Shown here: positions 25,239 to 35,286 of the stretch, piece after piece | How the letters are laid out: every line of letters begins with the position of its first letter | Numbering within the stretch: the stretch's first letter is position 1 | Source of the DNA: Syntrophobacterales bacterium | GTDB lineage: Bacteria; Desulfobacterota; Syntrophobacteria; Syntrophobacterales; Thermodesulforhabdaceae | DNA: 64,000 nucleotides | Assembly: GCA_026417655.1 (NCBI GenBank) | Contig: JAOACS010000001.1 | Location: 1-64,000 of the forward strand | Reading direction: 5' to 3' | Translations under genes and position numbers: made by a program | Notes under the pieces: generated by a model | Told to the model about the DNA's origin: nothing | What the model saw: the letters and a program-made list of their open reading frames with translations, nothing else | Databases searched by the model: none

Positions 25239-26494
25239 GTTCTGTACTTAGCGTTGATGGTCACGTAATCATGGGAAAAATCACAGGTCCAGATTCTAAA
25301 GGAGTAATTTCCCATCCCAAGAGAAATCCTTACATTTATCTGCTTTTTCTTGAATTCAGCACTTGCACGCTCCTCGATCTCTTTCTCTTGCACTGGCATT
25401 CCATCGCGAAAAACACAGACTTCGTCAAAAAATAGGGATACCAAGGATACATCGAAGGAAACACCCGATCTTCCCACAGCGGCAATAATCCTTCCCCAAT
25501 TCGCATCCTCTCCATAAAAGGCCGTTTTAACCAGTGGGGATTCTGCAACCGTTTTGGCGACCCTTTTCGCAACCTCTTCGGAAGGAGCATCTACGACCTC
25601 TATCTCTATAAACTTGGTTGCCCCTTCTCCATCTAAAACAATCTGCTTAGCAAGATCCTTTGAGAGCGCTTCTAGGGCTTCTAGAAAAAGGCGGGAAGTG
25701 TGTGTGTCCAAGGTTTCCAGTTTTTTGTTGTTACCACTTGCCAGCAATAGAACTGTATCGTTTGTGCTTGTGTCACCATCTACCGTGATAGCATTAAAGG
25801 ACTTGGATACGGCATTCCTTAGAAAGGTTTCCAATGTTATAGGGTCAACATTCAGATCGGTACATATGAATCCTAGCATTGTTGCCATATTTGGCGCAAT
25901 CATTCCCGAACCCTTTGCAACTCCACCTATCCTTATGGTCGAATTTTGGGTTTCTACTTCTACATAGGAGAGCTTAGGAACGGTATCGGTTGTCATGATA
26001 GCTCTAGCCACTTCATCCCATCGATTTGGAGAAAGACCAGCTATTAGTTCATCCAAGGAGTTGGCTATAGTATCAATGTCAATATGAGGACCTATAACAC
26101 CTGTTGAGGCGATAAGGATCGACTCTGGTGCTACTTTAAGAGCCTTCGCCACAAGCTCAGCACTAATTCTGGCTCGATATAAACCTTCTTTGCCTGTGCA
26201 TGCATTCGCTATGCCGGCGTTTATAAGAATCGCCCTTATGTGATGTCCACTCTTTTTTAGGTGTTCTCTAGAAAGAATTACAGGAGCCGCTGTAAAAAGG
26301 TTCTGAGTAAAAACCCCTGCTGCTGGGATTCCATCCGGTTTTTCTGACACAATGATAGCTAGATCTGGTCTTCCTTTGTATCTCATACCTGACTCTACAA
26401 CGCTTACCAAGATGCCAGGTATTACGAAATTTCTCCCCCTAACGACCACAACATCTTTTGTATTTTTTGCCACTTCCGCATGGACACGGGTCAT
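25235..26494 (-). CDS. argJ: Glutamate N-acetyltransferase/ornithine acetyltransferase ArgJ
   Basis: ArgJ moves the acetyl group from N-acetylornithine to glutamate in the cyclic arginine pathway. The self-cleavage and nucleophile motif is [20 protein letters not shown], cut before Thr in [18 protein letters not shown] and [16 protein letters not shown] are further family motifs. As drawn, the ATG (26492-26494) makes the gene overlap the secA end by 56 bases. The recognisably conserved part begins only around [14 protein letters not shown], so a GTG about 15 codons downstream is an alternative start. A separate short ArgA-like acetyltransferase lies at 29008-29466; together they supply acetylglutamate. 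Confidence 0.92.
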   Translation of the reverse strand: MTRVHAEVAKNTKDVVVVRGRNFVIPGILVSVVESGMRYKGRPDLAIIVSEKPDGIPAAGVFTQNLFTAAPVILSREHLKKSGHHIRAILINAGIANACTGKEGLYRARISAELVAKALKVAPESILIASTGVIGPHIDIDTIANSLDELIAGLSPNRWDEVARAIMTTDTVPKLSYVEVETQNSTIRIGGVAKGSGMIAPNMATMLGFICTDLNVDPITLETFLRNAVSKSFNAITVDGDTSTNDTVLLLASGNNKKLETLDTHTSRLFLEALEALSKDLAKQIVLDGEGATKFIEIEVVDAPSEEVAKRVAKTVAESPLVKTAFYGEDANWGRIIAAVGRSGVSFDVSLVSLFFDEVCVFRDGMPVQEKEIEERASAEFKKKQINVRISLGMGNYSFRIWTCDFSHDYVTINAKYRT

Positions 26495-28976
26495 TTCTTC
26501 CCACCTTCTGTTTGCTTTTTATAGTCTTAGCCGATGAGGAGGATGTCCCTCCTCCACCACCGTAATACATAGGCTGGGATTCTTGTTCACGCTTAAGCTC
26601 TTCCACCTCTTCTTCTTGGCGAATTTGGATTTGGAACATCATCCTAACGGTGTCTCTTTTTATTCGGTAAATCATGTCATCGAACAGCTGATGGGCTTCT
26701 CGTTTGTAAGCTACAAGAGGATCCTCCTGACCATAGCCTCGAAGCCCTATACCCTCTTTCAGATGATCCATGCTGAGGAGGTGATCTTTCCAGTGAGAAT
26801 CGACATTTTGAAGGAGCACATAGCTTTCTAGTTGGCGCATGAGGGTCGAGCCTATTTCTCTCTCCCGCTCATCATACCGTTTCGTTGCGATTTCAACTAG
26901 GAAATCTTCAACAGCTTCTGGCGATCTAAATTCCTCTCCCGCTGAGCTACTCCCATTAAAGGGGGGTCTTATCCCCACAAGGCTTGTAAATTCTCTTGAA
27001 ATCCCTTCCCAATCCCACTCTTCAGGATGGAGCTTTTCATCACAGTAACTTCTAACTATTTCAGCTATAAGATCGCGAATCATATCCTCAATTACAGGCC
27101 GAAGGTTTTCACCTCGAAGGGCTTCTCGACGCTGTTTGTAGATTACTTCCCGTTGAATATTCATAACATCGTCGAACTCAAGGAGTTGTTTTCGAATACT
27201 AAAATTATGAGCCTCCACCCTACGTTGTGCATTTTCAATCGCCTTTGAGACTATTCGATGTTCTATGGGTTCATCTTCCCTCATACCAACCCGATCCATA
27301 ATCCATGCTACCTTGTCGGAAGCAAAAATCCTCATTAAATCATCTTCAAGAGAGAGATAGAAACGGGAAGATCCCGGATCACCCTGACGGCCAGATCTAC
27401 CACGGAGCTGATTATCAATGCGCCGCGCTTCATGCCTTTCAGTTCCTATTACGTGAAGCCCTCCGATCTCAGCGATACCTGGTCCTAGCACAATGTCGGT
27501 TCCTCGCCCGGCCATATTGGTGGAGATTGTGACAGCTCCACGTTGGCCTGCTTTGGCTATAATTTCGGCCTCCTTCTCATGATGTTTAGCATTTAGAACT
27601 TGATGGGGGATGCCCTCTTTTTTTAACATCTCGCTGAGACGTTCAGATTTTTCTATGCTTATGGTTCCGACGAGGACAGGACGACCCTGTTCATAAAGTT
27701 GTTTAATTTCTCGAACTACTGCTCTGAATTTTTCTTTCTCTGTTCGATAAATACAGTCGGGATGATCAATTCTAATCATCTTTTTATGGGTAGGAATGAC
27801 TATTACATCGAGCTTGTAAATTTGAGCGAATTCCTCTGCCTCTGTTTCGGCAGTTCCTGTCATGCCCGCAAGTTTTTCATACATTCTAAAATAGTTCTGA
27901 AAGGTGATTGTTGCAAGAGTCTGATTTTCACTTTCAATTTTAACCCCCTCCTTAGCTTCAAGAGCCTGATGTAGTCCATCGCTATAACGGCGTCCAGGCA
28001 TGAGTCTTCCGGTAAATTCATCTACGATAATTACTTTACCTGATTTTACAACGTAGTGGACGTCTCGTTTAAAAAGATAATGGGCCCTTAGTGCTTGGTA
28101 AACATGGTGGAGTAGATCGATATGTCTAGGATCATAGAGGTTTTCTACTCCAAGGAGTTCCTCGACCTTGGCAACGCCTTCTTCTGTAAGGGCAACGGCA
28201 TGACCCTTCTCATCAATAGTGAAATGGCGATCCTTTGTGAGTCTGGGGATAATCTTGTTTATCCGGTAGTATAGATCTGTAGATTTTTCAGATGGACCTG
28301 AGATTATAAGGGGTGTCCTTGCTTCGTCTATTAGTATACTATCTACTTCATCAACTATGGCGTAATATAGATCACGTTGAACCATATCTTCCAGGCGAAA
28401 TTTCATATTGTCCCGAAGATAGTCGAAACCAAATTCATTGTTTGTTCCATAAGTGACATCGGCAAGATAGGCCTTTTTACGTTCTTCGTCGTCCAGCCCA
28501 TGAACAATACATCCTACCGTAAGCCCCAGAAAACGGTATATCTTACCCATCCATTCGCTATCTCGTTTGGCTAGGTAATCATTTACTGTGACAACATGAA
28601 CCCCTCGCCCTAAGAGAGCATTAAGATAGACCGGCATTGTGGCGACGAGAGTTTTCCCTTCCCCCGTTTTCATCTCGGCGATTTTCCCCTGATGAAGGAC
28701 AATCCCACCAACTAACTGAACATCGAAGGGTCGCATACCTAGAACTCGTCTGGCCGTTTCTCGGACAACGGCAAAAGCTTCAGGGAGGAGGTCATCAAGA
28801 GGTTCACCACGGCTTAGACGTTCCTTAAATTCGGAGGTTTTTGCCTGGAGTGTAGCGTCACTTAATCGCATCATCTCCGGTTCAAGCCTGTTTATGCGAT
28901 CTATTGTTGGCGAAAGCCCCTCTAAATATCTCTCGTTGTAAGGTTTGAAAATTTTCCTCAATATCTTTGGCAACAT
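26439..28976 (-). CDS. secA: Preprotein translocase ATPase SecA
   Basis: An 845-residue SecA, the motor that drives proteins through SecYEG. Visible motifs are Walker [10 protein letters not shown] (about 102-110), Walker [31 protein letters not shown], and the helicase segment [20 protein letters not shown]. The protein ends with the zinc-binding SEC-C motif [17 protein letters not shown] Gly/Ser linker ([14 protein letters not shown]) precedes this end. Length is in the normal range. It sits in the middle of a compact leftward series, with argJ overlapping its 3' end. Confidence 0.98.
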   Translation of the reverse strand: MLPKILRKIFKPYNERYLEGLSPTIDRINRLEPEMMRLSDATLQAKTSEFKERLSRGEPLDDLLPEAFAVVRETARRVLGMRPFDVQLVGGIVLHQGKIAEMKTGEGKTLVATMPVYLNALLGRGVHVVTVNDYLAKRDSEWMGKIYRFLGLTVGCIVHGLDDEERKKAYLADVTYGTNNEFGFDYLRDNMKFRLEDMVQRDLYYAIVDEVDSILIDEARTPLIISGPSEKSTDLYYRINKIIPRLTKDRHFTIDEKGHAVALTEEGVAKVEELLGVENLYDPRHIDLLHHVYQALRAHYLFKRDVHYVVKSGKVIIVDEFTGRLMPGRRYSDGLHQALEAKEGVKIESENQTLATITFQNYFRMYEKLAGMTGTAETEAEEFAQIYKLDVIVIPTHKKMIRIDHPDCIYRTEKEKFRAVVREIKQLYEQGRPVLVGTISIEKSERLSEMLKKEGIPHQVLNAKHHEKEAEIIAKAGQRGAVTISTNMAGRGTDIVLGPGIAEIGGLHVIGTERHEARRIDNQLRGRSGRQGDPGSSRFYLSLEDDLMRIFASDKVAWIMDRVGMREDEPIEHRIVSKAIENAQRRVEAHNFSIRKQLLEFDDVMNIQREVIYKQRREALRGENLRPVIEDMIRDLIAEIVRSYCDEKLHPEEWDWEGISREFTSLVGIRPPFNGSSSAGEEFRSPEAVEDFLVEIATKRYDEREREIGSTLMRQLESYVLLQNVDSHWKDHLLSMDHLKEGIGLRGYGQEDPLVAYKREAHQLFDDMIYRIKRDTVRMMFQIQIRQEEEVEELKREQESQPMYYGGGGGTSSSSAKTIKSKQKVGRNDPCPCGSGKKYKRCCGR

Positions 28977-29007
28977 GCCTTGGATCCTCTCTTATGAACT
29001 AGGTTTT

Positions 29008-29466
29008 TTAGCTTATATTTTTTACCATAGCAACTTCGTCGCAGTCAGGAAATTTCGGACATTTCAAACAATCAACCCATATCTTTTGCGGAAAAATACT
29101 TTTGTCAACTATTCTAAACCCGAGACGTTCGAAAAAGGCCGTTTCGTAGGTAAGAACAAACGTTTTGGGAAGCCCAAGAGAGCTGGCTTCATCGAGACAA
29201 GCCTCTACAAGTTTCCTACCTATACCCTGGCGCTGATATTCTATTCTTACAGCGAGGGATGCGATTTCCGATAGATCATCCCATATTATCTTGAGGGCGG
29301 CACAACCTACAATGGCTCCTCCATCATCGGCTACGAAGAAATCTCTCATCCTCGTGTAAAGTTCGCTAAGGGATCTTGGAAGAAGTCTTCCTTCACTTGC
29401 AAAGGGGAGAAGAAGACTATGGATTTTCTTAACGTCTCTAATTTTTGCTTTTCTTATTTCAACCAT
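29008..29466 (-). CDS. Short GNAT-type N-acetylglutamate synthase (ArgA-like)
   Basis: A 152-residue GNAT acetyltransferase. The acetyl-CoA loop is RIEYQRQGIGRKLVEACLDE (about 87-106). The C-terminal CLKCPKFPDCDEVAMVK is characteristic of the short, kinase-less ArgA type known from Desulfobacterota and actinobacteria. It would acetylate glutamate to start arginine synthesis, and the nearby argJ supports this. GNAT substrates are hard to prove from sequence, so a generic acetyltransferase remains possible. Confidence 0.8.
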   Translation of the reverse strand: MVEIRKAKIRDVKKIHSLLLPFASEGRLLPRSLSELYTRMRDFFVADDGGAIVGCAALKIIWDDLSEIASLAVRIEYQRQGIGRKLVEACLDEASSLGLPKTFVLTYETAFFERLGFRIVDKSIFPQKIWVDCLKCPKFPDCDEVAMVKNIS

Positions 29467-29478
29467 CAGTTCTTATCC

Positions 29479-30318
29479 TTATTCAATGAGCCTTCCACCG
29501 TCGTGGTAAACTGTAATGTGATTTGCTCTTACGTATCCTATAAGGGTAAGGTTTAAGGTGATTGCAAGCTCCACAGCAAGTCTTGTTGCTGCATGGCGGC
29601 TTACAAGAATGGGGATCCCCGCTTGGGCTGCTTTAATCACTATTTCAGATGTAAGTCTTCCGGTGGTAACTATTATTTTGTCACTTAAGGGAAGGTCCTC
29701 AAGAAAGGCTCTCCCAATGAGCATATCTAAGGCATTGTGACGTCCTATGTCGTATCTATAAAGAAGGGTTGAATCCTTTAACTTTACAATTTCTCCATTG
29801 ACTTCAGAAAGGGCGCAATTATGGACTCCATGGGTCTTCTTGAAAGTATCACTGAGGTAGTTTAGTTTCTTCATAACGTCCCATATTCGGAAAACCTCTA
29901 TCTTGGGCTGTTCGCCAAGGGGATGCTCTAGTAATGAGTCAATCACTTCACAAAGGAGGCTCCCTTTGGCGCATCCTGACGTAATGGCACGTTTTAGCCA
30001 GAATTTTTCGCGGGAACCTACGGTGCCCTCATAGGTAATATGAACGGTGCCCTGTTTTTCATTAAAAATAACTTCCTTTAGAGCACAACGTTCTCTGATC
30101 CAACCTTCCGCTATGAAGAAACCAACTGCAAGTTCATCCACATGGCGACCTGTGCAAAGAAGGGTTATCATTTGTTCTCCGTTGAAAAAAAGCGTTACCG
30201 GTGTTTCCTCCACAACCCACTGGTTAACAACCCTAGGAGGTCCTTCCTTGGTGTAAATCTTTACGGGAAGAGAGACGGAGGGTTCGTCATCCATTAGCCT
30301 TTCTGTGATCTTTTCCAT
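29479..30318 (-). CDS. fdhD: Formate dehydrogenase accessory sulfurtransferase FdhD
   Basis: FdhD transfers sulfur from a cysteine desulfurase to the molybdenum cofactor of formate dehydrogenase. The 279 residues show [33 protein letters not shown], then SGCAKG at the loop where other FdhD proteins carry CxxC; only the first cysteine is present here. [17 protein letters not shown] and [25 protein letters not shown] complete the pattern. The fdhA gene it should serve is at 14875-16941, 13 kb away. It overlaps the NUDIX gene by 25 bases. Confidence 0.94.
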   Translation of the reverse strand: MEKITERLMDDEPSVSLPVKIYTKEGPPRVVNQWVVEETPVTLFFNGEQMITLLCTGRHVDELAVGFFIAEGWIRERCALKEVIFNEKQGTVHITYEGTVGSREKFWLKRAITSGCAKGSLLCEVIDSLLEHPLGEQPKIEVFRIWDVMKKLNYLSDTFKKTHGVHNCALSEVNGEIVKLKDSTLLYRYDIGRHNALDMLIGRAFLEDLPLSDKIIVTTGRLTSEIVIKAAQAGIPILVSRHAATRLAVELAITLNLTLIGYVRANHITVYHDGGRLIE

Positions 30319-30767
30319 GTTTGATAGTCCTTTAGGATCCTTTCATGGTCGAAAGCCAATCCTTGAGGTAGTTTATCTAACCTAAAGATGGCACAGTTTT
30401 TAGCATCGTCGGATGCTTTTGGACTCAGCATTCCCTTCTCTGAGTCCACCTCGGCAATGAAAACGACGGTTATAGTATGGTGTCGTGGATCTCGAGATGG
30501 ATCTGAATAGGCCCTAAACTGCTTAAGATTTTTTACAAAAAGGCCAGTTTCTTCTAGAACCTCCCTTGATGCCGCCTCTTCAAGCGATTCTCCGTAGTCC
30601 ACAAAGCCGCCGGGAAGAGCCCATCCGTGGGGTGGATTCTTTCGCTCTATAAGGACTATGCTATCGTCTCCTACCTCTATAATTACGTCAACGGTAGGAA
30701 AGGGGTTTTTGTGGATATAAAGGGGCTCTCCACATCTAGGGCAGTTAACTACCTTACCTTTGCTCAT
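30294..30767 (-). CDS. NUDIX hydrolase
   Basis: The start is placed at the ATG 30765-30767 ([17 protein letters not shown]), because the upstream in-frame codons overlap the permease gene and look non-coding. The Nudix box is [20 protein letters not shown] plus ETGLF (about 58-81). A CPRCG pair near the N terminus resembles a zinc ribbon half. The family cleaves nucleoside diphosphate derivatives such as ADP-ribose, NADH or damaged nucleotides; the exact substrate is unclear. It overlaps fdhD downstream and the permease upstream (14 bases), consistent with tight translational coupling. Confidence 0.88.
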   Translation of the reverse strand: MSKGKVVNCPRCGEPLYIHKNPFPTVDVIIEVGDDSIVLIERKNPPHGWALPGGFVDYGESLEEAASREVLEETGLFVKNLKQFRAYSDPSRDPRHHTITVVFIAEVDSEKGMLSPKASDDAKNCAIFRLDKLPQGLAFDHERILKDYQTWKRSQKG

Positions 30768-32121
30768 TGGGTTTCTCCACTTCAGATTTTTTCCTAAAAA
30801 AGCCGTGTTCCAGAATAAGAGAAATAATAATTCCTGAAAGCATACCATTTTTCAAAAATAACTGTGCTATAGATGGAGTTGAAGAAATTATTTCCGTAGG
30901 AAGGATTGAAATAATTAAACCCAGCATAACCGATAACCCCACAATAGTTCCATCCCTTTGGGTGAAAGGAGGTGATGAAACCATTTGAAGAGCAGCTCCA
31001 ATCTGATTTCCCATAGCCATACATAGCACGGCAGACACGACAGATACGGGGATAAAGGCAAAAAATGCGGCAACTTTCGGGAAAAAGCCCATTGCAATGG
31101 TTATTATACCGCAGGCTGAAATAGCGTAACGACTAGCTATCCGCTGTGATGTAACCACTCCAGGACTTATACTGTAGCTTACAAGTCCTACTAGACTTAA
31201 GACTCCACAAACGATGCCGGATAAACCATTTAATATGAGCGATCGTCTGAGTGAAGAATTAAGGCGTTTTCTGTCGGTTACAGAGGCTATAGCTGTAAGA
31301 CTTCCCAAAATATTTACTAGAACTGCTACGTATGCAATGGTAAAGGAGACTCCAGAGATCAAAGATACTTGAGGACTTACCGGTGTCCATAGTGAAGGGA
31401 AGTTTACCCATGAAGCCTTCTCCCATATTGAGAAATCGAGCTTTCCTATGATGGAATAAAGGACTGTCCCCACCGTAACTCCTATGAGAAGAGATAGGGT
31501 TTTCCACAGTCCCTTGAGATGGTAACTACAAAGGGCTGTAAAGATAACAATTCCTGATGAGAAGACAAAAAACACCCACTGACTCTCCTTACTGTAGGCG
31601 TTTTGAGCTTCAGAAAGGGAGGTTGCCAAATGGGGAGCAAGAGATAAAGCAATGAGAAGAAGTATTGTAATCACGATGTTACGGGTAAATACCTTTGAAA
31701 AAAAGGAGACATTCCCGAGAGCACCGAGAAGGATCATAATAAAACTTCCCAGTATCATCCCCGATTGGATGGAGGATATTCCATAGGGAACCAAGGAAAG
31801 CATTGTTAGAAGGTGAGCAGTTGATGGTCCTTCAATTACAGGATACCTATGTCCCCAAAGACTTTGAACTAGGGTGAAGAGACCCGCTGTTATAAAAGTT
31901 AATTGAACGAAGGAGACTCTCGATTCATCCGACATTTTAAAGGCTTCAGCACAGAGAGCCGTGACGGTGAGAATGGCCGGGAAAAGAAAAAGAGTCCATT
32001 GGACACCGTACGCGAAGGCAAGAGCTATTGGGAGCTTATCATCGATACCGTAGATGTAGAAAGGTTGAGATCTTTCCAATTTTTTCCCGCTTAGCCTGAA
32101 ATGATCAATGCTGTATTTCAA
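30754..32121 (-). CDS. Nucleobase:cation symporter-2 (uracil/xanthine permease family)
   Basis: A 455-residue polytopic membrane protein with about 12-14 hydrophobic helices. Family motifs include [20 protein letters not shown], the half helix around [20 protein letters not shown], and [20 protein letters not shown]. The NCS2 family carries uracil, xanthine, urate or other purines with protons or sodium. The end of the upstream prs gene overlaps its start by 17 bases, fitting a nucleotide-metabolism cluster. Confidence 0.86.
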   Translation of the reverse strand: MKYSIDHFRLSGKKLERSQPFYIYGIDDKLPIALAFAYGVQWTLFLFPAILTVTALCAEAFKMSDESRVSFVQLTFITAGLFTLVQSLWGHRYPVIEGPSTAHLLTMLSLVPYGISSIQSGMILGSFIMILLGALGNVSFFSKVFTRNIVITILLLIALSLAPHLATSLSEAQNAYSKESQWVFFVFSSGIVIFTALCSYHLKGLWKTLSLLIGVTVGTVLYSIIGKLDFSIWEKASWVNFPSLWTPVSPQVSLISGVSFTIAYVAVLVNILGSLTAIASVTDRKRLNSSLRRSLILNGLSGIVCGVLSLVGLVSYSISPGVVTSQRIASRYAISACGIITIAMGFFPKVAAFFAFIPVSVVSAVLCMAMGNQIGAALQMVSSPPFTQRDGTIVGLSVMLGLIISILPTEIISSTPSIAQLFLKNGMLSGIIISLILEHGFFRKKSEVEKPNEQR

Positions 32122-33067
32122 AGAGCGAGCTTATAGAATCTTCATTATGAATCCCCTTTATGGCCTCTGAGAAAAGCCTTGCTGCGGAAATCACTTTGAT
32201 CTTGGGACAGAGGACAGCCTGAGGACGAAGGGGTATGGTATCGGTTACGACGAGGGTTTCGATAGGCGAGTCTTGAATGTTATTTACAGCATTTCCAGAG
32301 AGAACAGCATGGGTTACGCAGGCATGGATCGTTTTAGCACCCTTGTTCTTAAGGGCGCTTGCGGCTTCTTTCAGTGTTCCAGCGGTATCAACCATGTCAT
32401 CGAGTATTATGGCGGTCTTGTCTTTTACATCTCCTATAATATGCATAACTTCGGCCTTGTTCGCATCTAATCTTCTCTTGTCTATAAGGGCAAGCCCTGC
32501 ATTTAGAATGTTGGCATAGGCTCTAGCTCTGGGAACTCCTCCTGCATCTGGTGATACGATTACTATGTTATTTCCAAAGTGTTCCTTTATGTAGGGGAGA
32601 AGAACTGGAGAAGCGTAAAGATTGTCAACAGGTATATCGAAAAATCCCTGAATTTGGCCTGCATGAAGATCCATCGTAAGGATTCTATTAGCCCCAGCTC
32701 TCGATAGTAGATCAGCTACAAGCCTTGCTGTGATAGGAACCCTTGGTTTATTCTTTCTATCCTGGCGGGCATAGCTGTAATAGGGCATAACGGCAGTAAT
32801 ACGTCTAGCTGAAGCTCTTTTAAGAGCGTCGATCATTACAAGGAGTTCCATAAGGTGATCGTTTACTGGATGAGACCCTGACTGGATTACAAAAACATCG
32901 GCACCTCGCACATTTTCTTGAATCTCAACTCTAATTTCTCCATCACTAAAGGTCGAAACTAGGGCCTTTCCAAGGGGGAGACCAAGATTTCGACAGATGT
33001 TTTCCGCAAGTTGCACATTGCTGTTTCCAGTAAATATCTTTACCCCATACATAGCCATAATGAGCAT
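32105..33067 (-). CDS. prs: Ribose-phosphate pyrophosphokinase (PRPP synthetase)
   Basis: Prs makes PRPP, the precursor for histidine, purine, pyrimidine and NAD synthesis. The sequence [60 protein letters not shown] and the PRPP-binding loop [16 protein letters not shown] are all standard. Length (320) is normal. Translation may start at the second or third Met (MAMYGVKIF). It heads the leftward block that runs down to secA and beyond. Confidence 0.97.
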   Translation of the reverse strand: MLIMAMYGVKIFTGNSNVQLAENICRNLGLPLGKALVSTFSDGEIRVEIQENVRGADVFVIQSGSHPVNDHLMELLVMIDALKRASARRITAVMPYYSYARQDRKNKPRVPITARLVADLLSRAGANRILTMDLHAGQIQGFFDIPVDNLYASPVLLPYIKEHFGNNIVIVSPDAGGVPRARAYANILNAGLALIDKRRLDANKAEVMHIIGDVKDKTAIILDDMVDTAGTLKEAASALKNKGAKTIHACVTHAVLSGNAVNNIQDSPIETLVVTDTIPLRPQAVLCPKIKVISAARLFSEAIKGIHNEDSISSLFEIQH

Positions 33068-33140
33068 TCCTCCAGAAGTAAATCTTTATCCTACTGGGTC
33101 AAAATTACGACCGTCCTTTCGTTACCCTATGGTTTTTAAA

Positions 33141-33154
33141 AAAGCAACCGCTTT
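33141..33154 (-). terminator. Weak minus-strand hairpin after the small Cys-rich gene
   Basis: AAAGC and GCTTT pair around a four-base loop. On the minus strand the stem is followed by six T. It lies in the 185-base gap between the 33253-33522 gene and prs, which otherwise shows no gene. Only five pairs form, so the call is tentative. Confidence 0.35.
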
Positions 33155-33252
33155 TAGTTTTCCGCGAGGAGTTATCTTTTTGGAGGTATTAAGGTTAAAT
33201 CTTGAAAAAATATAACACCCTTTGGTGGGCACCCAACAGGGAACCAAACTCC

Positions 33253-33522
33253 CTATGAAGCGGATTCACTGTGCCTTGTAGAGATGCGGGCCCGTCTTCT
33301 ACGTCCTGAAGTGTTATAATATTCTCTTTCAAGCAACTTACATTGGAGCGGTTTGATCACTTCACCTATCTCCCATTTTGGACGTTCTGGATCTGTAAGA
33401 AGCTCTTTGATACTGTTCCATGTCTTGGGGTTATAGTAGGCACATTCTTTCCCTTCATTGAATAATTCGCAATGATACTGGCTGACGTATTTTTCGTATT
33501 TCTTGCAATACTTTATTTTCAT
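33253..33522 (-). CDS. Small Cys-containing protein of unknown function
   Basis: An 89-residue protein with a good AAGGAG ribosome site upstream of ATG 33520-33522. It starts MKIKYCKKYEKYVSQYHCEL and has cysteines at 6, 18, 27 and about 61, plus an Arg-rich end (SGRRRRARISTRHSESAS). The first three cysteines with Lys/Tyr spacing could bind metal. I do not recognise the family and assign no function. It lies between prs and the gene at 33695-34105, all leftward. Confidence 0.6.
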   Translation of the reverse strand: MKIKYCKKYEKYVSQYHCELFNEGKECAYYNPKTWNSIKELLTDPERPKWEIGEVIKPLQCKLLEREYYNTSGRRRRARISTRHSESAS

Positions 33523-33663
33523 AATCCCCTTTTTCTCCTTACCTTAAATTTTAATTTTTTCAAAATTATTTTAATCATCGTGTTGGCGAATAACAATGAT
33601 AAACGAGGTAATAAGGCTGGATTTTTAGAAGATTATATCAGTTGGTGGGAATAAAAATTAAAA

Positions 33664-33683
33664 GAGGGGGATATCTCCCCCTC
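33664..33683 (-). terminator. Rho-independent terminator of the 33695-34105 gene
   Basis: GAGGGGGA (33664-33671) and TCCCCCTC (33676-33683) form eight perfect pairs with a four-base loop. On the minus strand this is followed by TTTTAATTTTT, a good U tract. It begins 11 bases after the stop of the leftward gene. Confidence 0.85.
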
Positions 33684-33694
33684 GCTATATCTTC

Positions 33695-34105
33695 TTAGAG
33701 TTCGTAGTCTCCGTCTATGGTTATTATGTATTCTCTATCCCGCTCTCCCGCCGTTACAACAAAAGTCCCACTTCCGGTTATAGTAGAGAGCTTGCCAAGA
33801 CCCTTATAAATTTTCCACGTGCCTCTAGTTACACCCTCTTTTGCATCCCTTTCGCCTTCAAATTTACTGTATATCGCTCCATGTTCGAAGGTGGTGATGG
33901 CATATCCCATCATTTTACCATCTCCACGAATTCTATCATGAAAGGTTACAGATCGTCTGGAAACAAATTTTCCTGCCACTCCTGGTTCGTATTCAATGGG
34001 TTCTCCTTCCATCTCAACCAAAGTAAGTGAGTGATCGAATTCATCATGAACATACATCATTTCTCGACGGGTAACCATTAAACGGTATTTTGCATGTCGT
34101 TTCAT
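33695..34105 (-). CDS. Hypothetical protein, probably a small beta-barrel
   Basis: A 136-residue soluble protein that starts MKRHAKYRLMVTRREMMYVH. It has alternating hydrophobic strands throughout and an ending GTWKIYKGLGKLSTITGSGT then DREYIITIDGDYEL. The G-W-K-x-YKGxGKLxxITGSGTF pattern resembles the allene-oxide-cyclase/dirigent-like barrel, but I cannot confirm this. No signal peptide is visible. It has its own likely promoter and operator (34141-34195) and its own strong terminator, so it is a single-gene unit that looks individually regulated. Confidence 0.65.
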   Translation of the reverse strand: MKRHAKYRLMVTRREMMYVHDEFDHSLTLVEMEGEPIEYEPGVAGKFVSRRSVTFHDRIRGDGKMMGYAITTFEHGAIYSKFEGERDAKEGVTRGTWKIYKGLGKLSTITGSGTFVVTAGERDREYIITIDGDYEL

Positions 34106-34140
34106 AGTTTGGAACCTCCTTTTTAAGTAAAAGGACGAAA

Positions 34141-34164
34141 AAATGTGAAAAACATCTCACATTT
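34141..34164. promoter_or_regulatory. Perfect inverted repeat, probable operator
   Basis: AAATGTGA (34141-34148) and TCACATTT (34157-34164) are exact reverse complements separated by eight bases. The site lies 36 bases upstream of the leftward ATG at 34105, just beyond the predicted -10 box, the position expected for a repressor site. The half sites resemble CRP half sites (TGTGA), but CRP needs a six-base spacer, so another regulator is more likely. Confidence 0.5.
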
Positions 34165-34167
34165 GTA

Positions 34168-34195
34168 ACTCTAACATGATACTGGTCTAGGTCAA
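34168..34195 (-). promoter_or_regulatory. Possible promoter of the 33695-34105 gene
   Basis: On the minus strand TTGACC (34190-34195) is followed after 16 bases by TAGAGT (34168-34173). The -35 box is one mismatch from consensus, the -10 box is weaker. The inverted repeat at 34141-34164 directly follows. Confidence 0.4.
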
Positions 34196-34268
34196 TAGCT
34201 ATTCTATTATTAGAATTTTAACTTGTGCTTTTTTTGATTAAAAATACCATGAAAAGACGAGTAAAGCC

Positions 34269-35285
34269 ATGATACAAAGGCCTTTGGTAAGATTTAAATC
34301 CATCTCGGTTTTTCATCAGGGGGCATTGGGCGATTTTTTACTGGCATGCCCTGTTTTTGAGGCTCTTTCTAACCTTGTCGATTCTAAACGAATACTTTTT
34401 TGGACCCGTAGCCTCCATGCTGAGCTGATAAAAGATGAACCTTTTTTCGGTGGTTTCTTTTCCCACGATGATCCATCGATATTACCCTTCTTCGATGATC
34501 TCTTGTGGAAGGATGCCGAAATACCACCTCCATGTCTAAACTCCGATCTTGTAATATTTTTCGGTAAGAAAACCCTTAGGGCCGTTTCCTACAGATTAGG
34601 CCAAAGAGTTCTTGAATATGGAAGCAAATGTCTTTGGTGTCCATCATTTCCGGAAGAAGGCTTAGGGAAACCTGTCCCCCTCTTTATAGCTGAAAACCTA
34701 AGCCAAAGACTACTTATCGATATTACTTTAAAACCATTTAGACTAAACATCCCTCCTAGAAAACTCGAAGAGGCTAGATTGTTCCTTGGTGATTTAAAGT
34801 CCCCTATCTTTATACATCCAGGAAGTGGCGGGCTAAGAAAGATTTGGCCATTGTCTAGATGGATGGGGCTTATCGATTGGATTAAACACTCCTTCCCCCA
34901 TCTTCCCATCGTCGTAATTACTGGTCCTTCGGATGAGATTATTGAACCGTTAGTTCGATGGGCATTCGATCGTTATAAGATAGCGAGGTTCCATAGTCTC
35001 TCCTTACCACTTCTTTCAGCTCTCCTATCTCTTGGTGCTCTTTATATAGGAAATGATTCTGGGATAAGCCATCTTGCGGTAGCTTCAGGGGTGCCTTCAG
35101 TGGTAATCTTCGGCCCAACAGATCCCTCCACCTGGGCTCCCTGGGGTAATCAAGTTAAAGTATTAAAGCAAACATGGAAGGAAGAAGAGATTCTTCTTAT
35201 GCCTAAAAATTCCGACAAACTTTACCTTCCAGATCGCTATATTCAGGATGCCGTTTTTAGAATGGTCCGAAAGGACCTCCTTTAA
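34269..35285 (+). CDS. Glycosyltransferase family 9 (LPS heptosyltransferase-like)
   Basis: The 338 residues fit GT9 enzymes that add heptose or related sugars to lipopolysaccharide core at the inner face of the cytoplasmic membrane. FHQGALGDFLLACPVFEALS near the start is the family motif for the first Rossmann domain. IHPGSGGLRKIWPLSRW and GNDSGISHLAVASGVPSVVI (about 258-277) bind the sugar nucleotide, and FGPTDPSTWAPWG closes it. Acceptor and sugar are unknown. It is convergent with the DUF4301 gene, with one base between stops. Confidence 0.88.
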   Translation: MIQRPLVRFKSISVFHQGALGDFLLACPVFEALSNLVDSKRILFWTRSLHAELIKDEPFFGGFFSHDDPSILPFFDDLLWKDAEIPPPCLNSDLVIFFGKKTLRAVSYRLGQRVLEYGSKCLWCPSFPEEGLGKPVPLFIAENLSQRLLIDITLKPFRLNIPPRKLEEARLFLGDLKSPIFIHPGSGGLRKIWPLSRWMGLIDWIKHSFPHLPIVVITGPSDEIIEPLVRWAFDRYKIARFHSLSLPLLSALLSLGALYIGNDSGISHLAVASGVPSVVIFGPTDPSTWAPWGNQVKVLKQTWKEEEILLMPKNSDKLYLPDRYIQDAVFRMVRKDLL

Positions 35286-35286
35286 T

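Noticed and set aside
30768-30848. 27-codon extension of the NUDIX protein
   Set aside because: It lies inside the permease gene, has an odd hydrophobic composition, and a good Met start follows.
34141-34164. CRP binding site
   Set aside because: The half sites fit but the spacer is eight, not six, bases.
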